Of a stretch of 11,192 bases of DNA, positions 1-6,448 are shown piece after piece. Source of the DNA: an uncultured Eubacteriales bacterium (lineage in GTDB: Bacteria; Bacillota; Clostridia; Oscillospirales; CAG-272); assembly GCA_900555785.1 (NCBI GenBank), contig USMO01000034.1, positions 1 through 11,192 of the forward strand, in the 5' to 3' direction. A program made the translations under genes and the position numbers. The notes under the pieces are model-generated. The model was not told the DNA's origin and did no database searches. It saw only the letters and a list, made by a program, of their open reading frames with translations. The stretch's first letter is position 1; every line of letters begins with the position of its first letter.

Positions 1-238
1 GACCCGGCTGGAGCGGGTTCCGACCGGGCTTGTTGATGATCTGACCTTTTCCGCGCCGCCGGACCTTGCAGCCCTGTTGCCGGAGACGCTGCCGGACCCG
101 ATGACCGTTGCGGAATTTTCCCGGGCGACCGGGCTGCGCGGCGTGGATGCCTATTCGGCGGTCCGCGTTCTGCTGGCGCTGGGAATTTTTGCGGATGCCG
201 GAAGAAAAGGGCGCGGAATGGCGGTCCGGAGAAGCTGA
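1..238 (+). CDS. 3' end of an unrecognised gene, winged-helix-like C-terminus (partial)
   Basis: An open frame enters from the left edge (first full codon at 2) and stops at TGA 236-238, giving the last 78 residues of a protein that starts outside the window. The last ~45 residues, from PDPMTVAEF through AYSAVRVLLALGIF to KGRGMAVRR, have the pattern of a small winged-helix/HTH domain: a helix that positions a recognition helix, then a basic beta-wing rich in Gly, Arg and Lys. Codon use is GC-ending like the neighbouring genes, and a good terminator follows directly, which supports a real gene end. Nothing visible gives the function of the full protein. It could be a DNA-binding tail of a nuclease- or regulator-like protein, but that is a guess. 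Confidence 0.6.
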   Translation, partial: TRLERVPTGLVDDLTFSAPPDLAALLPETLPDPMTVAEFSRATGLRGVDAYSAVRVLLALGIFADAGRKGRGMAVRRS

Positions 239-267
239 AAAAGGGGGCATCCCGCCCTCTTTTTTTG
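237..267 (+). terminator. Rho-independent terminator of the upstream partial gene
   Basis: Starting on the stop codon, the run AAAAAGGGGGC pairs with GCCCTCTTTTT (one G-U pair) around a 5-nt ATCCC loop, and the descending arm continues into a run of T. This is a typical intrinsic terminator. It separates the upstream gene from the pgk promoter 30 bases further on. Confidence 0.85.
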
Positions 268-297
268 TTTTCCCGGGACATTTTTTCACAAAAGCCC

Positions 298-326
298 TTG
301 ATTAAATCGGAAAAGTATGGTATATT
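298..326 (+). promoter_or_regulatory. Sigma-A-type promoter of pgk-tpiA
   Basis: TTGATT (298-303), a 17-nt spacer, then TATATT (321-326). The start codon of pgk is 42 nt past the -10, with AAAGGA (354-359) as SD. This is the only good promoter match between the upstream terminator and pgk. No operator-like dyad was seen. Confidence 0.7.
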
Positions 327-367
327 ATTAGGCGGAAGAAAATTTCTTTGATGAAAGGAAGAAGCAT

Positions 368-1681
368 ATGACTTACAACAAGAAATCGATTGAGGATGTG
401 GAGATCAAGGCCGGCGAGAAGGTTTTTGTCCGCTGCGACTTCAACGTTCCGATGAAGGACGGCGTCATTACCTCGGACAAGCGCATTGTCGGCGCGCTGC
501 CCACAATCAAATATCTGATGGGAAAGGGCGCGAAGGTCATTCTGGCATCCCACATGGGCAAGCCGCACAGCATCTTTACCCCGAACTTCAAGCTGGATAA
601 GAAGGAAGCTGCCAAGGTTGCGGCGCTCCCCGAGGAGGAGAGAGCGGCTGCTGAGGCAGAGCTGAAGGAAAAGGCGCTGAAGGGCGACGTCAAGAAGTTC
701 ACCCTGAAGCCGGTCGCCGACCGCCTGAACCGGGACCTGGACGGCAAAGTTGTCTTTGCAACCGACATCATCGGCGACGATGCAAAGGCCAAGATTGCCG
801 CAATGGAGAACGGCACCTGCGTGCTGCTGGAGAACGTCCGGTTTGACGCGCGCGAGACCAAGAACGACCCGACCTTTGCAAAGGCGCTGGCAGATCTGTG
901 CGGCGAGGGCGGTCTGTTCGTCAACGATGCATTCGGTACGGCACACCGCGCGCATGCCTCCACGGCTGGCATTGCGGACTATCTGCCGGCTGTCTGCGGC
1001 TACCTGATTCAGAAGGAAATCGGCGTGATGGGCAAGGCGCTGGCTGACCCGGCGCGTCCGTTCGTTGCAATCCTGGGCGGCGCAAAGGTCTCCGACAAGA
1101 TCGGTGTCATCAACAACCTGATTGAGAAGTGCGATACACTGATCATCGGCGGCGGCATGGCATACACCTTCTTTGCCGCAATGGGCAACCGCGTCGGAAC
1201 CTCGCTCTGCGAGACCGACAAGATTGAGCTTGCCAAGGACATGATGGCAAAGGCAAGAGCGAAGGGCGTGCACTTCCTGCTGCCTGTCGACAACGTCATC
1301 GGCAGAGAGTACAACGAGAACACGACCAACATGACCATTTACTCCGATGCAATTCCGGACGGCTGGATGGGTCTGGACATTGGTGAGAAGACCCGCGAGC
1401 TGTTCGCGAAGTCGATCATCGGCGCAGGCACGGTGGTCTGGAACGGACCGATGGGCGTTTCCGAGTGGAAGAACTTTGCAGCCGGAACCGAGGCGATTGC
1501 CGAGGCGGTTGCGAACTCCGGCGCGGTTTCGATTATCGGCGGCGGCGACTCCGCAGAAGCGGTCGAGCGTCTGGGCTTTGCGGACAAGATGACGCACATC
1601 TCCACGGGCGGCGGCGCATCGCTGGAGTTCCTGGAGGGTCTGGAGCTGCCGGGCATTGCCTGCCTGCAGGACAAGGACTGA
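368..1681 (+). CDS. pgk: Phosphoglycerate kinase
   Basis: Cytoplasmic glycolytic enzyme that transfers phosphate between 1,3-bisphosphoglycerate and ADP. Signature VFVRCDFNVP is at residues 19-28 (D24 and N26 substrate side), R39 follows, and the HxGxP motif is at 62-66. Further on are LLENVRF, the FVNDAFGTAHRAHAS segment, LGGAKVSDKI, GPMGVSEW and the nucleotide-binding GGGDS and STGGGASLEF motifs, in the order expected for the two-domain kinase. At 437 aa it is about 40 longer than usual bacterial PGKs (E. coli 387). The extra length is a Lys/Glu/Ala-rich insert at about residues 70-108, between HMGKP and the conserved TLKPVA segment. HMGKP replaces the usual HLGRP, so a residue that contacts 3-phosphoglycerate in characterised PGKs is Lys instead of Arg. 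The start is supported by SD AAAGGA at 354-359. First gene of an operon with tpiA. Confidence 0.97.
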   Translation: MTYNKKSIEDVEIKAGEKVFVRCDFNVPMKDGVITSDKRIVGALPTIKYLMGKGAKVILASHMGKPHSIFTPNFKLDKKEAAKVAALPEEERAAAEAELKEKALKGDVKKFTLKPVADRLNRDLDGKVVFATDIIGDDAKAKIAAMENGTCVLLENVRFDARETKNDPTFAKALADLCGEGGLFVNDAFGTAHRAHASTAGIADYLPAVCGYLIQKEIGVMGKALADPARPFVAILGGAKVSDKIGVINNLIEKCDTLIIGGGMAYTFFAAMGNRVGTSLCETDKIELAKDMMAKARAKGVHFLLPVDNVIGREYNENTTNMTIYSDAIPDGWMGLDIGEKTRELFAKSIIGAGTVVWNGPMGVSEWKNFAAGTEAIAEAVANSGAVSIIGGGDSAEAVERLGFADKMTHISTGGGASLEFLEGLELPGIACLQDKD

Positions 1682-1705
1682 TCAGTCAGAAAAGAGGGTA
1701 TCGGG

Positions 1706-2473
1706 ATGAATCCTACGAAGAGAAGAACGGTGATTGCCGGCAACTGGAAGATGAACTTTACGCCGGCTGAAGCAAAGGCATTCATTGAGGCGGTCAAGCC
1801 GATGGTTGCCGGAAAGAACAACTGCGACATCATTTTCTGCGCGCCGTATGTCACGATTGCGGCTGCGCAGGAGGCTGCAAAGGGCTCGAACATCCGCATC
1901 GGTGCGGAGAACGTTCACTTTGCCGAAAAAGGTGCTTACACGGGCGAAGTCAGCGCAAAGATGCTGACCGAGTGCGGCGTGGAGTACGTGATCATCGGTC
2001 ACTCGGAGCGCCGCCAGTATTTCGGCGAGACCGACGAGACGGTGAACCTGCGGACGAAGGCTGCTCTGGCTGCCGGCATGAAGGTGATTCTGTGCCTGGG
2101 CGAAGTGAAGGACCAGCGCCTGAACGGCGTCACGGACGAAGTGGTTGCAATGCAGACGAAGCTGGACCTGAAGGATGTCACGGCAGAAGAGCTGAAGCGG
2201 GTGATCATTGCTTACGAGCCTGTCTGGGCGATCGGGACGGGTCTGACCGCAACGCCGGAACAGGCAGACGAGACCTGCGGCGTGATTCGCGCAACGCTGG
2301 CAAAGATGTACGGTGCTGACGTTGCCGAGACGGTGACGATTCAGTACGGCGGCTCGATGAACGAGAAGAATGCGGCCGATCTGCTGTCGAAGGTGAATGT
2401 CGACGGCGGTCTGATCGGCGGCGCCTCCCTTGTCCCCGAAAAATTCACGGCAATCGTGGATGCGGCTCAGTAA
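1706..2473 (+). CDS. tpiA: Triosephosphate isomerase
   Basis: Interconverts dihydroxyacetone phosphate and glyceraldehyde 3-phosphate in the cytoplasm. The 255-aa length is normal for the single TIM barrel. Catalytic residues are all present: N13 and K15 in GNWKMN, H99 in IIGHSERR, and E171 in AYEPVWAIGTG, which also contains the flexible loop-6 hinge. Phosphate-binding loops IQYGGSMN and LIGGASL lie near the C-terminus. It begins 24 nt after pgk stops, with SD AAGAGGG (1692-1698) 7 nt from the ATG, and no promoter or terminator intervenes, so it is co-transcribed with pgk. The operon ends at the palindrome at 2501-2541. gapA, often the upstream partner, is not in this window. Confidence 0.97.
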   Translation: MNPTKRRTVIAGNWKMNFTPAEAKAFIEAVKPMVAGKNNCDIIFCAPYVTIAAAQEAAKGSNIRIGAENVHFAEKGAYTGEVSAKMLTECGVEYVIIGHSERRQYFGETDETVNLRTKAALAAGMKVILCLGEVKDQRLNGVTDEVVAMQTKLDLKDVTAEELKRVIIAYEPVWAIGTGLTATPEQADETCGVIRATLAKMYGADVAETVTIQYGGSMNEKNAADLLSKVNVDGGLIGGASLVPEKFTAIVDAAQ

Positions 2474-2486
2474 GAGCTGAAGGGGA

Positions 2487-2563
2487 GAGGGAGATCCTGA
2501 AGGGAGAAGGGGGACCCTACGAAAGGGTCCCCCTTCTCCCTCTAAGGTCTCCTTCCTTCCCTA
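2487..2563 (-). repeat. Palindromic gene-end element, copy A (probable bidirectional terminator)
   Basis: A perfect 17-bp stem (2501-2517 with 2525-2541) closes a 7-nt loop that reads TTTCGTA on the minus strand. On the minus strand it is preceded by an AAGGAGACCTT head (near 2545-2557). It lies between the convergent ends of tpiA (+) and the PAP2 gene (-), 30 nt after the PAP2 stop. There is no strong T-run on either side. Copy B at 5231-5300 has the same head and loop and a covarying stem. A terminator role for both genes is inferred from position. Confidence 0.8.
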
Positions 2564-2568
2564 CCCCC

Positions 2569-3276
2569 TCACTTCCCTCGCCGGAGCCGGGGGTAGATTA
2601 CGAACTGGGCGAGGTAGCAGAGGGCGGCGATGAGGAGCGCGGCGAAGATGTCGATGACCGAATGCTGCCGGAGAAAGATTGTGGAAACGCTGATCAGAAC
2701 CGTGGAAATCCAGAACGCAAGCTGCCAGCGCCAGCCGCGGAAAATGCGGCTCTTCATGGCGGCAAACTGCACGCAGAACGCCCCCAGCACATGAATCGAC
2801 GGGCAAACGTTCGTGTTCGTGTCAAAATTATAGAGATTGCGCACAATGTCCACCATGAAATTGTCGCGCGTAAACTCCATCGGGCGCAGCTCCTGCTTGT
2901 TCGGGAAAACCAGGAAAATAATCACCCCAACCGTATAGGTCAGTATCACCGACCACATGAAATGCCGGAACGCCTCCGGCTCCCAAAGAAACCAAATGGC
3001 GCCGGGAACGATCAGAAATGCAAACCAAAAATAATACGGAAACACAAACCACTCGCAAAACGGAATCAGATCGTCCAGCGGACACCAGACCGCCGTGTAA
3101 TGAATGTCGAAAAACAACGGAAAGATCCGCTCCACCCCCAGGAACATCAGCCCGTAGACCGCCCAGTACAGCAGCAGAAAAATGTGCCGGTAGCGTTTCT
3201 CCCGCAGCGTCGACGGGCGCAGGTCGCGGTAATAGTCCACAACCGGAGCAAACAACCGCTTGCATGCTTCTTTCAT
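2569..3276 (-). CDS. PAP2-family integral membrane phosphatase
   Basis: A 235-aa polytopic membrane protein of the PAP2 (type 2 phosphatidic acid phosphatase) superfamily, which hydrolyses or transfers lipid phosphates at the outer membrane face. Family motifs are spaced as expected: NKQELRP at 126-132 (motif 1 Lys/Arg), CPSIH at 158-162 (motif 2, H162) and RQHSVID at 203-209 (motif 3, R203, catalytic H205 and D209). About six hydrophobic segments are visible, e.g. near 32-48, 78-98, 107-124, 163-175, 186-202 and 208-228. The CPSIH form of motif 2, where most PAP2 enzymes have PSGH, resembles the inositol-phosphotransferase-like branch; the substrate cannot be read from the sequence. The ATG is 8 nt after a GAGGAG SD on the minus strand and a strong promoter lies upstream. 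Undecaprenyl pyrophosphate phosphatase or phosphatidate phosphatase are both possible. Confidence 0.88.
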   Translation of the reverse strand: MKEACKRLFAPVVDYYRDLRPSTLREKRYRHIFLLLYWAVYGLMFLGVERIFPLFFDIHYTAVWCPLDDLIPFCEWFVFPYYFWFAFLIVPGAIWFLWEPEAFRHFMWSVILTYTVGVIIFLVFPNKQELRPMEFTRDNFMVDIVRNLYNFDTNTNVCPSIHVLGAFCVQFAAMKSRIFRGWRWQLAFWISTVLISVSTIFLRQHSVIDIFAALLIAALCYLAQFVIYPRLRRGK

Positions 3277-3311
3277 GATAACTCCTCAATCTGTATGGCA
3301 TTGACCCTATT

Positions 3312-3340
3312 ATTATAACATACTCCGTTCGGAAATGCAA
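3312..3340 (-). promoter_or_regulatory. Extended -10 promoter of the PAP2 gene
   Basis: Read on the minus strand: TTGCAT (3340-3335), a 17-nt spacer ending TGT, and a consensus TATAAT (3317-3312). TG one base before the -10 makes it an extended -10 promoter. It points toward the PAP2 start at 3276. Confidence 0.85.
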
Positions 3341-3369
3341 CCGTTTTGAAATTTCTTTACAATCGACAC

Positions 3370-3420
3370 AAAACCGCCCGCTGGCTGCGTGACGGACAGG
3401 TGACCGCAGAGGCGGGTTTT
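3370..3420. other. Hairpin between divergent promoters
   Basis: AAAACCGCC (3370-3378) pairs with GGCGGGTTTT (3411-3420) with a one-base bulge, enclosing a second stem CTGCG (3385-3389) with CGCAG (3405-3409). Both arms border T-runs, so it would look like a terminator on either strand. It sits between two outward-facing promoters, outside both expected transcripts. It may insulate the two units or be a remnant; nothing shows a function. Confidence 0.45.
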
Positions 3421-3462
3421 CCTGAAAAGTGCGCAAAGCAGTCGGAAATATCGTGAAATCTA

Positions 3463-3491
3463 TTGCATTTTACCGTGATTTGTGGTATAAT
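3463..3491 (+). promoter_or_regulatory. Extended -10 promoter of the acyl-CoA synthetase-like gene
   Basis: TTGCAT (3463-3468), 17-nt spacer ending TGG, consensus TATAAT (3486-3491). The -35, spacing and extended -10 match the divergent PAP2 promoter closely. The start codon is 44 nt downstream of the -10. Confidence 0.87.
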
Positions 3492-3535
3492 ACCCTTTGG
3501 AATATGGTTTTTAAAACCGGAAAGGCGGTTCCCAC

Positions 3536-5218
3536 ATGGCGAAATATCGGAATTACGAGGTTCCCTCTTACGGAACACTGAAAAAAATGCTCGGCACAAG
3601 CGTGGAAAAATTTGCAGACCGACCGGTCTTTCACGAAAAGATTGACGGCGCATGGCGTATGCGGACGTACCGCGAATACGGCGAGGATGTCAACGCACTG
3701 GGGACCGAACTGCTTGCGCGCGGCTTCGGCGGCAAGCGGGTCATCGTGACCGGCGTGAACTGCTACGCATGGGTCGTGACCTACATGGCGGTGATCTGCG
3801 GCATCGGCGTGATTGTTCCGGTCGACAAGGAAATCCCTGCCGAGGAACTGGCAAATATTGCGCAGGTGTCCGAGGCATCGCTGGTGATTTACGGTCCCAA
3901 GAGCGCGGAAAAGGTGGAAGCCGTCGACCCGGCGGTCGAGCGCTACAGCTTTGCGAAGCTGGACGAACTGATTCGCTCCGGCAAGCGCCGGATGGCAGAA
4001 GGCGACCGTTCCTATCTGGACGCAATCATCGACCCGGACGTGATGAGCGCGCTGATTTTCACGTCGGGGACAACCGGCGTGTCGAAGGGTGTCATGCTCT
4101 CGCACCACAACCTCTGCTTTGACATTTACGAAGCGCGGCAGATGCTGTACTGCGGCGAAAAGGATGTCTGCCTGTCGGTCCTCCCGCTGCACCATGTCTA
4201 CGAATGCACCGTCGGCTTCCTGGCGCAACTCTGGAGCGGCAGCTCGGTCGCGTTTTCCGAGGGCGTGCGCTACATTTCCCGCAATATGCAGGAAGTCCAC
4301 CCGACCATCGTACTCTGCGTCCCGCTGCTGCTGGAGACGCTCTACCACAAGCTGTGGCTGAACATCCGCAAGAACGGTCTGGAAGGCAAGGTTCGGGCGA
4401 TGATCAAAGCCACCAACGCAATCCCCGGCGAACGGGCGCGGATGCTGGCGAAAAAGAGCGTGTTCCGCGCGATTCACAAGAACTTCGGCGGCAGGCTGCG
4501 GATTATGGCTTCCGGCGGTGCTTCGGTAGACCCGGAAATCCTGCGCGGACTGCGCGACCTCGGGCTTCTGGCGATTCAGGGCTACGGTCTGACCGAATGC
4601 TCGCCGATCGCGGCGGTCAACCGTGACACCTACTACCGCGACAGCTCGGCGGGGCTTGCAATGCCGAACGTCCTGCTTGACATTTACGATGTTCAGGACG
4701 ATGGGACGGGCGAGATTCGTCTGCGCGGCGACAACGTGATGTTGGGGTACTACAACATGCCAGAGCTGACGGAAGAGGTGAAGCGCGACGGCTGGTTCTA
4801 CACGGGCGATCTGGGGTATTTGGACGCGGACGGATTCCTGCACATTACGGGCAGAAAGAAGAACGTGATTGTGACTGCGAACGGCAAAAATGTTTTTCCG
4901 GAGGAGCTGGAGACGTATCTCTGCCGGAACCCGTTTGTTGCCGAGGCGGTTGTGGTTGGCGTGATGAACGAGAAGAAGAAAGATTTGGATGTGGTGGCTT
5001 TGATCTACCCGTCCCACGCTCACTTTGAGGAGATTTACGGCAAGACCTACACAGACGAGCAGGTGAACGCCGAGCTGACCCGTGCCGTGGATGCGGTGAA
5101 TGCGACGGTTCAGTCCTACAAGCGCATGGTCCGCTTCGTTGTCGTTGCCGAAGAATTCCCCAAAAACACCTCCCGCAAAATCAAGCGGATGGGCCTCGAA
5201 AAGCTGGCTGAGGTGTGA
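3536..5218 (+). CDS. Long-chain acyl-CoA synthetase-like AMP-binding enzyme
   Basis: A 560-aa member of the adenylate-forming (ANL) superfamily, closest in layout to long-chain fatty acid-CoA ligases (COG1022). Such enzymes activate a carboxylate with ATP to an acyl-AMP and pass it to CoA. Core motifs appear in order: phosphate loop TSGTTGVSKG (176-185), YGLTE (350-354), YTGD (422-425) with Asp that binds the ribose, GRKKN hinge (439-443), and C-terminal lysine motif NTSRKIKR (544-551, likely catalytic K548). In that last motif Arg replaces the usual Gly before the Lys, a tolerated variation in related clostridial proteins as far as I recall. No transmembrane segment or carrier domain is present. 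SD-like AAAGGCGG (3521-3528) supports the ATG. It is alone in its unit; the divergent PAP2 gene hints at lipid metabolism. Substrate chain length cannot be determined. Confidence 0.9.
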   Translation: MAKYRNYEVPSYGTLKKMLGTSVEKFADRPVFHEKIDGAWRMRTYREYGEDVNALGTELLARGFGGKRVIVTGVNCYAWVVTYMAVICGIGVIVPVDKEIPAEELANIAQVSEASLVIYGPKSAEKVEAVDPAVERYSFAKLDELIRSGKRRMAEGDRSYLDAIIDPDVMSALIFTSGTTGVSKGVMLSHHNLCFDIYEARQMLYCGEKDVCLSVLPLHHVYECTVGFLAQLWSGSSVAFSEGVRYISRNMQEVHPTIVLCVPLLLETLYHKLWLNIRKNGLEGKVRAMIKATNAIPGERARMLAKKSVFRAIHKNFGGRLRIMASGGASVDPEILRGLRDLGLLAIQGYGLTECSPIAAVNRDTYYRDSSAGLAMPNVLLDIYDVQDDGTGEIRLRGDNVMLGYYNMPELTEEVKRDGWFYTGDLGYLDADGFLHITGRKKNVIVTANGKNVFPEELETYLCRNPFVAEAVVVGVMNEKKKDLDVVALIYPSHAHFEEIYGKTYTDEQVNAELTRAVDAVNATVQSYKRMVRFVVVAEEFPKNTSRKIKRMGLEKLAEV

Positions 5219-5230
5219 GGAGAAAGGAAA

Positions 5231-5300
5231 AGAAGGAAGACCTTGGAGGGAGAGGGAGGACCCTTTCGTAGGGTCCTCCCTCTCCCTCCAAACCTCCCTC
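5231..5300 (+). repeat. Palindromic gene-end element, copy B (probable bidirectional terminator)
   Basis: Starts 12 nt after the acyl-CoA synthetase stop with head AGAAGGAAGACCTT, then a perfect 21-bp stem (5243-5263 with 5271-5291) around the loop TTTCGTA. It separates this gene from the convergent thioredoxin gene. Compared with copy A, two stem positions differ and both differences are compensated on the other arm. A long perfect stem without a T-run could act as a terminator or as an mRNA 3'-end stabiliser. Confidence 0.82.
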
Positions 5301-5354
5301 ATCCTCCCCGAACTTTCCTCAGTCGGAGGTTGTATAGGGCGGCTATATTGGGGG

Positions 5355-5666
5355 TCAGCCGTTGACAAATTCGAACAGTTCCTCTTTGGTGCAATAGCCG
5401 ATGGTCTTTTTGACGGCCTCGCCATTCCGGAAGAGAATCAATGTGGGGATGCTGATGATGCCGAACTGCGCCGCAAGCTCCGGCACCTCATCGACATTCA
5501 CCTTGCCGACAGTCAGCCGGCCGTCAAGCTCTTCTGCGATCTCCGCAACAACCGGGGCGAGCATCCGGCACGGACCGCACCAGGTCGCCCAGAAATCCAC
5601 CAATACCGGACCCTCTGCGTGCAGGACGGTTTCCTCAAAATTATCCGCAGTCAGTTCAAGCTCCAT
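5355..5666 (-). CDS. trxA: Thioredoxin
   Basis: A 103-aa single-domain thioredoxin, a cytoplasmic dithiol reductant. The active site WCGPC is at residues 29-33 (C30, C33), with the buried D24, FWA before it, and the cis-proline P74 in SIPT. C92 in GYCTKEEL is an extra cysteine where many thioredoxins have Ala or Val. The ATG at 5666 is chosen over an in-frame GTG at 5675 because that GTG overlaps the SD AAAGGAG, which lies 8 nt before the ATG. The upstream FTR-like gene ends with its TGA overlapping this SD region, 5 nt before the ATG, so the two are translationally coupled and probably partners. No trxB-type NADPH thioredoxin reductase is seen nearby. Confidence 0.96.
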   Translation of the reverse strand: MELELTADNFEETVLHAEGPVLVDFWATWCGPCRMLAPVVAEIAEELDGRLTVGKVNVDEVPELAAQFGIISIPTLILFRNGEAVKKTIGYCTKEELFEFVNG

Positions 5667-5671
5667 ATTTC

Positions 5672-5872
5672 TCACTCCTTTGATTTATAATACAGCATGC
5701 AATGGCAAAAGCCCTCAAAATTCGGGTCTTTGATCTGCTCCCGGAACTCCCGGCACATGCACTTGTTGTTCTCGGTCCGTTCCAGCCGGCATGGGCAGTA
5801 GCCACCCGTTCGCGCCAAGCCCTCCTTGACTGCCTTGACGATCTCCTCGTCCGGATTCAGCGTGATTTTCAT
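5672..5872 (-). CDS. Ferredoxin-thioredoxin reductase catalytic-subunit-like Fe-S protein
   Basis: A 66-aa cytoplasmic protein with the three paired-cysteine motifs of the FTR catalytic (beta) subunit: CPC (26-28), CMC (38-40) and CHC (56-58). In characterised FTR these supply four ligands of a 4Fe-4S cluster and a redox-active disulfide that receives electrons from ferredoxin and reduces thioredoxin. First to last cysteine spacing equals the plant/cyanobacterial enzyme, but the middle pair is shifted: 9 residues after CPC and 15 before CHC, where the classic pattern is 16 and 8. The variable FTR subunit is not in the window. The ATG at 5872 follows a near-perfect AAAGGAGGTG SD. It is the first gene of a two-gene operon with thioredoxin, which makes a thioredoxin-reducing role likely. 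The electron donor and activity are inferred only. Confidence 0.87.
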   Translation of the reverse strand: MKITLNPDEEIVKAVKEGLARTGGYCPCRLERTENNKCMCREFREQIKDPNFEGFCHCMLYYKSKE

Positions 5873-5894
5873 GGCTTTCACCTCCTTTTGTTTT

Positions 5895-5923
5895 ATTATA
5901 GCACGTTTCCCGTGCTGTTTCTG
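5895..5923 (-). promoter_or_regulatory. Promoter of the FTR-like/trx operon with a dyad in its spacer
   Basis: On the minus strand a consensus TATAAT (5900-5895) has only a weak -35 (CAGAAA, 5923-5918) at 17 nt. The spacer is filled by the dyad AGCACGGGAAACGTGCT (5916-5900), with 6-bp arms and a 5-nt centre touching the -10. The weak -35 and the dyad together suggest a regulated promoter, but the regulator is unknown. Confidence 0.6.
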
Positions 5924-6240
5924 TTGCCGTTGCAACATTTTGGAGGAAAAAGGTTGAGCTTTGGCGCATGATCGGGGGATTGAACGCTGCGGGTGGTTGC
6001 TCGGAGGGGGCACGGCAGGATCTCCAAGGGGATAGAGACAAGCCGGTCAACCACTGTCCAAGACGGACAAAAGAAGTATGAATCATGCCGGTCTGCCTTC
6101 CGTGCCATTGCAAGGCGCCTTCATGGGCGCAGTTCCCCGCAATGCGGAACGACACATGGACCGTCCCTTGCGAACCGACTCCCCAAAAATTCCATCCCAT
6201 CAAAAAATCCCCCATAAAATTCCCTTCGATAAAGATCTTG
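5924..6240. other. Gene-poor intergenic stretch with scattered hairpins
   Basis: About 320 bases with no convincing gene. The open frames here lack SD support or family resemblance, and the longest runs through the FTR operon promoter into the coding region. Visible structure includes GTGGTTG (5993-5999) with CAACCAC (6048-6054), TGTCC-AAGAC-GGACA (6055-6069), and nested CATTGC/GCAATG (6106-6111, 6139-6144) around GCGCC/GGCGC (6115-6119, 6126-6130). It looks like decayed repeat or gene sequence. Confidence 0.5.
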
Positions 6241-6308
6241 GTGTTTTTAGCCCCTTCTTTCGGGAAGGGGCTAAGCGGGGGTTGGGGCAGCGCCCCAAGG
6301 TCTTCCTT
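6241..6308 (-). repeat. Palindromic gene-end element, copy C
   Basis: On the minus strand it begins immediately after the stop of the AraC-type remnant with head AGGAAGACCTT. Two hairpins follow: TTGGGGC/GCCCCAA (6298-6292 with 6288-6282) with a 3-nt loop, and an 11-bp stem TTAGCCCCTTC/GAAGGGGCTAA (6274-6264 with 6257-6247). The head and the first hairpin match copy D at 9279-9338 nearly base for base, in inverted orientation. Confidence 0.78.
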
Positions 6309-6448
6309 CTATTTATAAATCTCCTTGTACTTTCTCGGCGACATGCCGAATTTTTTTGGAAAGCCTGAATAAAACTGCTGTAGGAGGCGTAGCCGCAGAA
6401 GGCGGCGATTTGCTCGATGCTGTAGTCGGTTTCTATTATACCATATCG
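6309..6448 (-). pseudogene. Remnant of an AraC-family regulator (C-terminal HTH), frameshifted
   Basis: On the minus strand the segment reads ETDYSIEQIAAFCGYASYSS then FIQAFQK, the second helix-turn-helix of AraC/XylS regulators. After a run of seven A (plus-strand T 6351-6357) the frame shifts by one, and KFGMSPRKYKEIYK, the expected family ending, continues to a TAG at 6309-6311. One extra A in the run would restore it. Upstream the frame meets a stop within about 15 codons and the N-terminal and first HTH parts are missing. It is therefore a broken, 5'-truncated fragment of about 45 codons of a ~250-300-aa family. Confidence 0.78.

Noticed and set aside
302..1597. A 431-codon open frame antisense to pgk
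   Set aside because: Same in-register codon-bias artefact; pgk is certain and the antisense product resembles nothing.
3470..5425. A 651-codon open frame antisense to the acyl-CoA synthetase gene
   Set aside because: In register with the sense codons, runs through copy B and the end of trx without SD or recognisable domain.
5667..5675. GTG start giving thioredoxin three extra residues
   Set aside because: The GTG overlaps the AAAGGAG SD itself; the ATG at 5666 is correctly spaced.
5993..6069. Known structured RNA (SRP RNA, RNase P, 6S, riboswitch)
   Set aside because: Pairing is patchy and none of the conserved cores of these RNAs could be recognised.
5715..6215. A 166-codon minus-strand open frame through the gene-poor region
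   Set aside because: It passes through the FTR operon promoter and SD and ends inside the FTR-like gene in another frame; composition is not protein-like.
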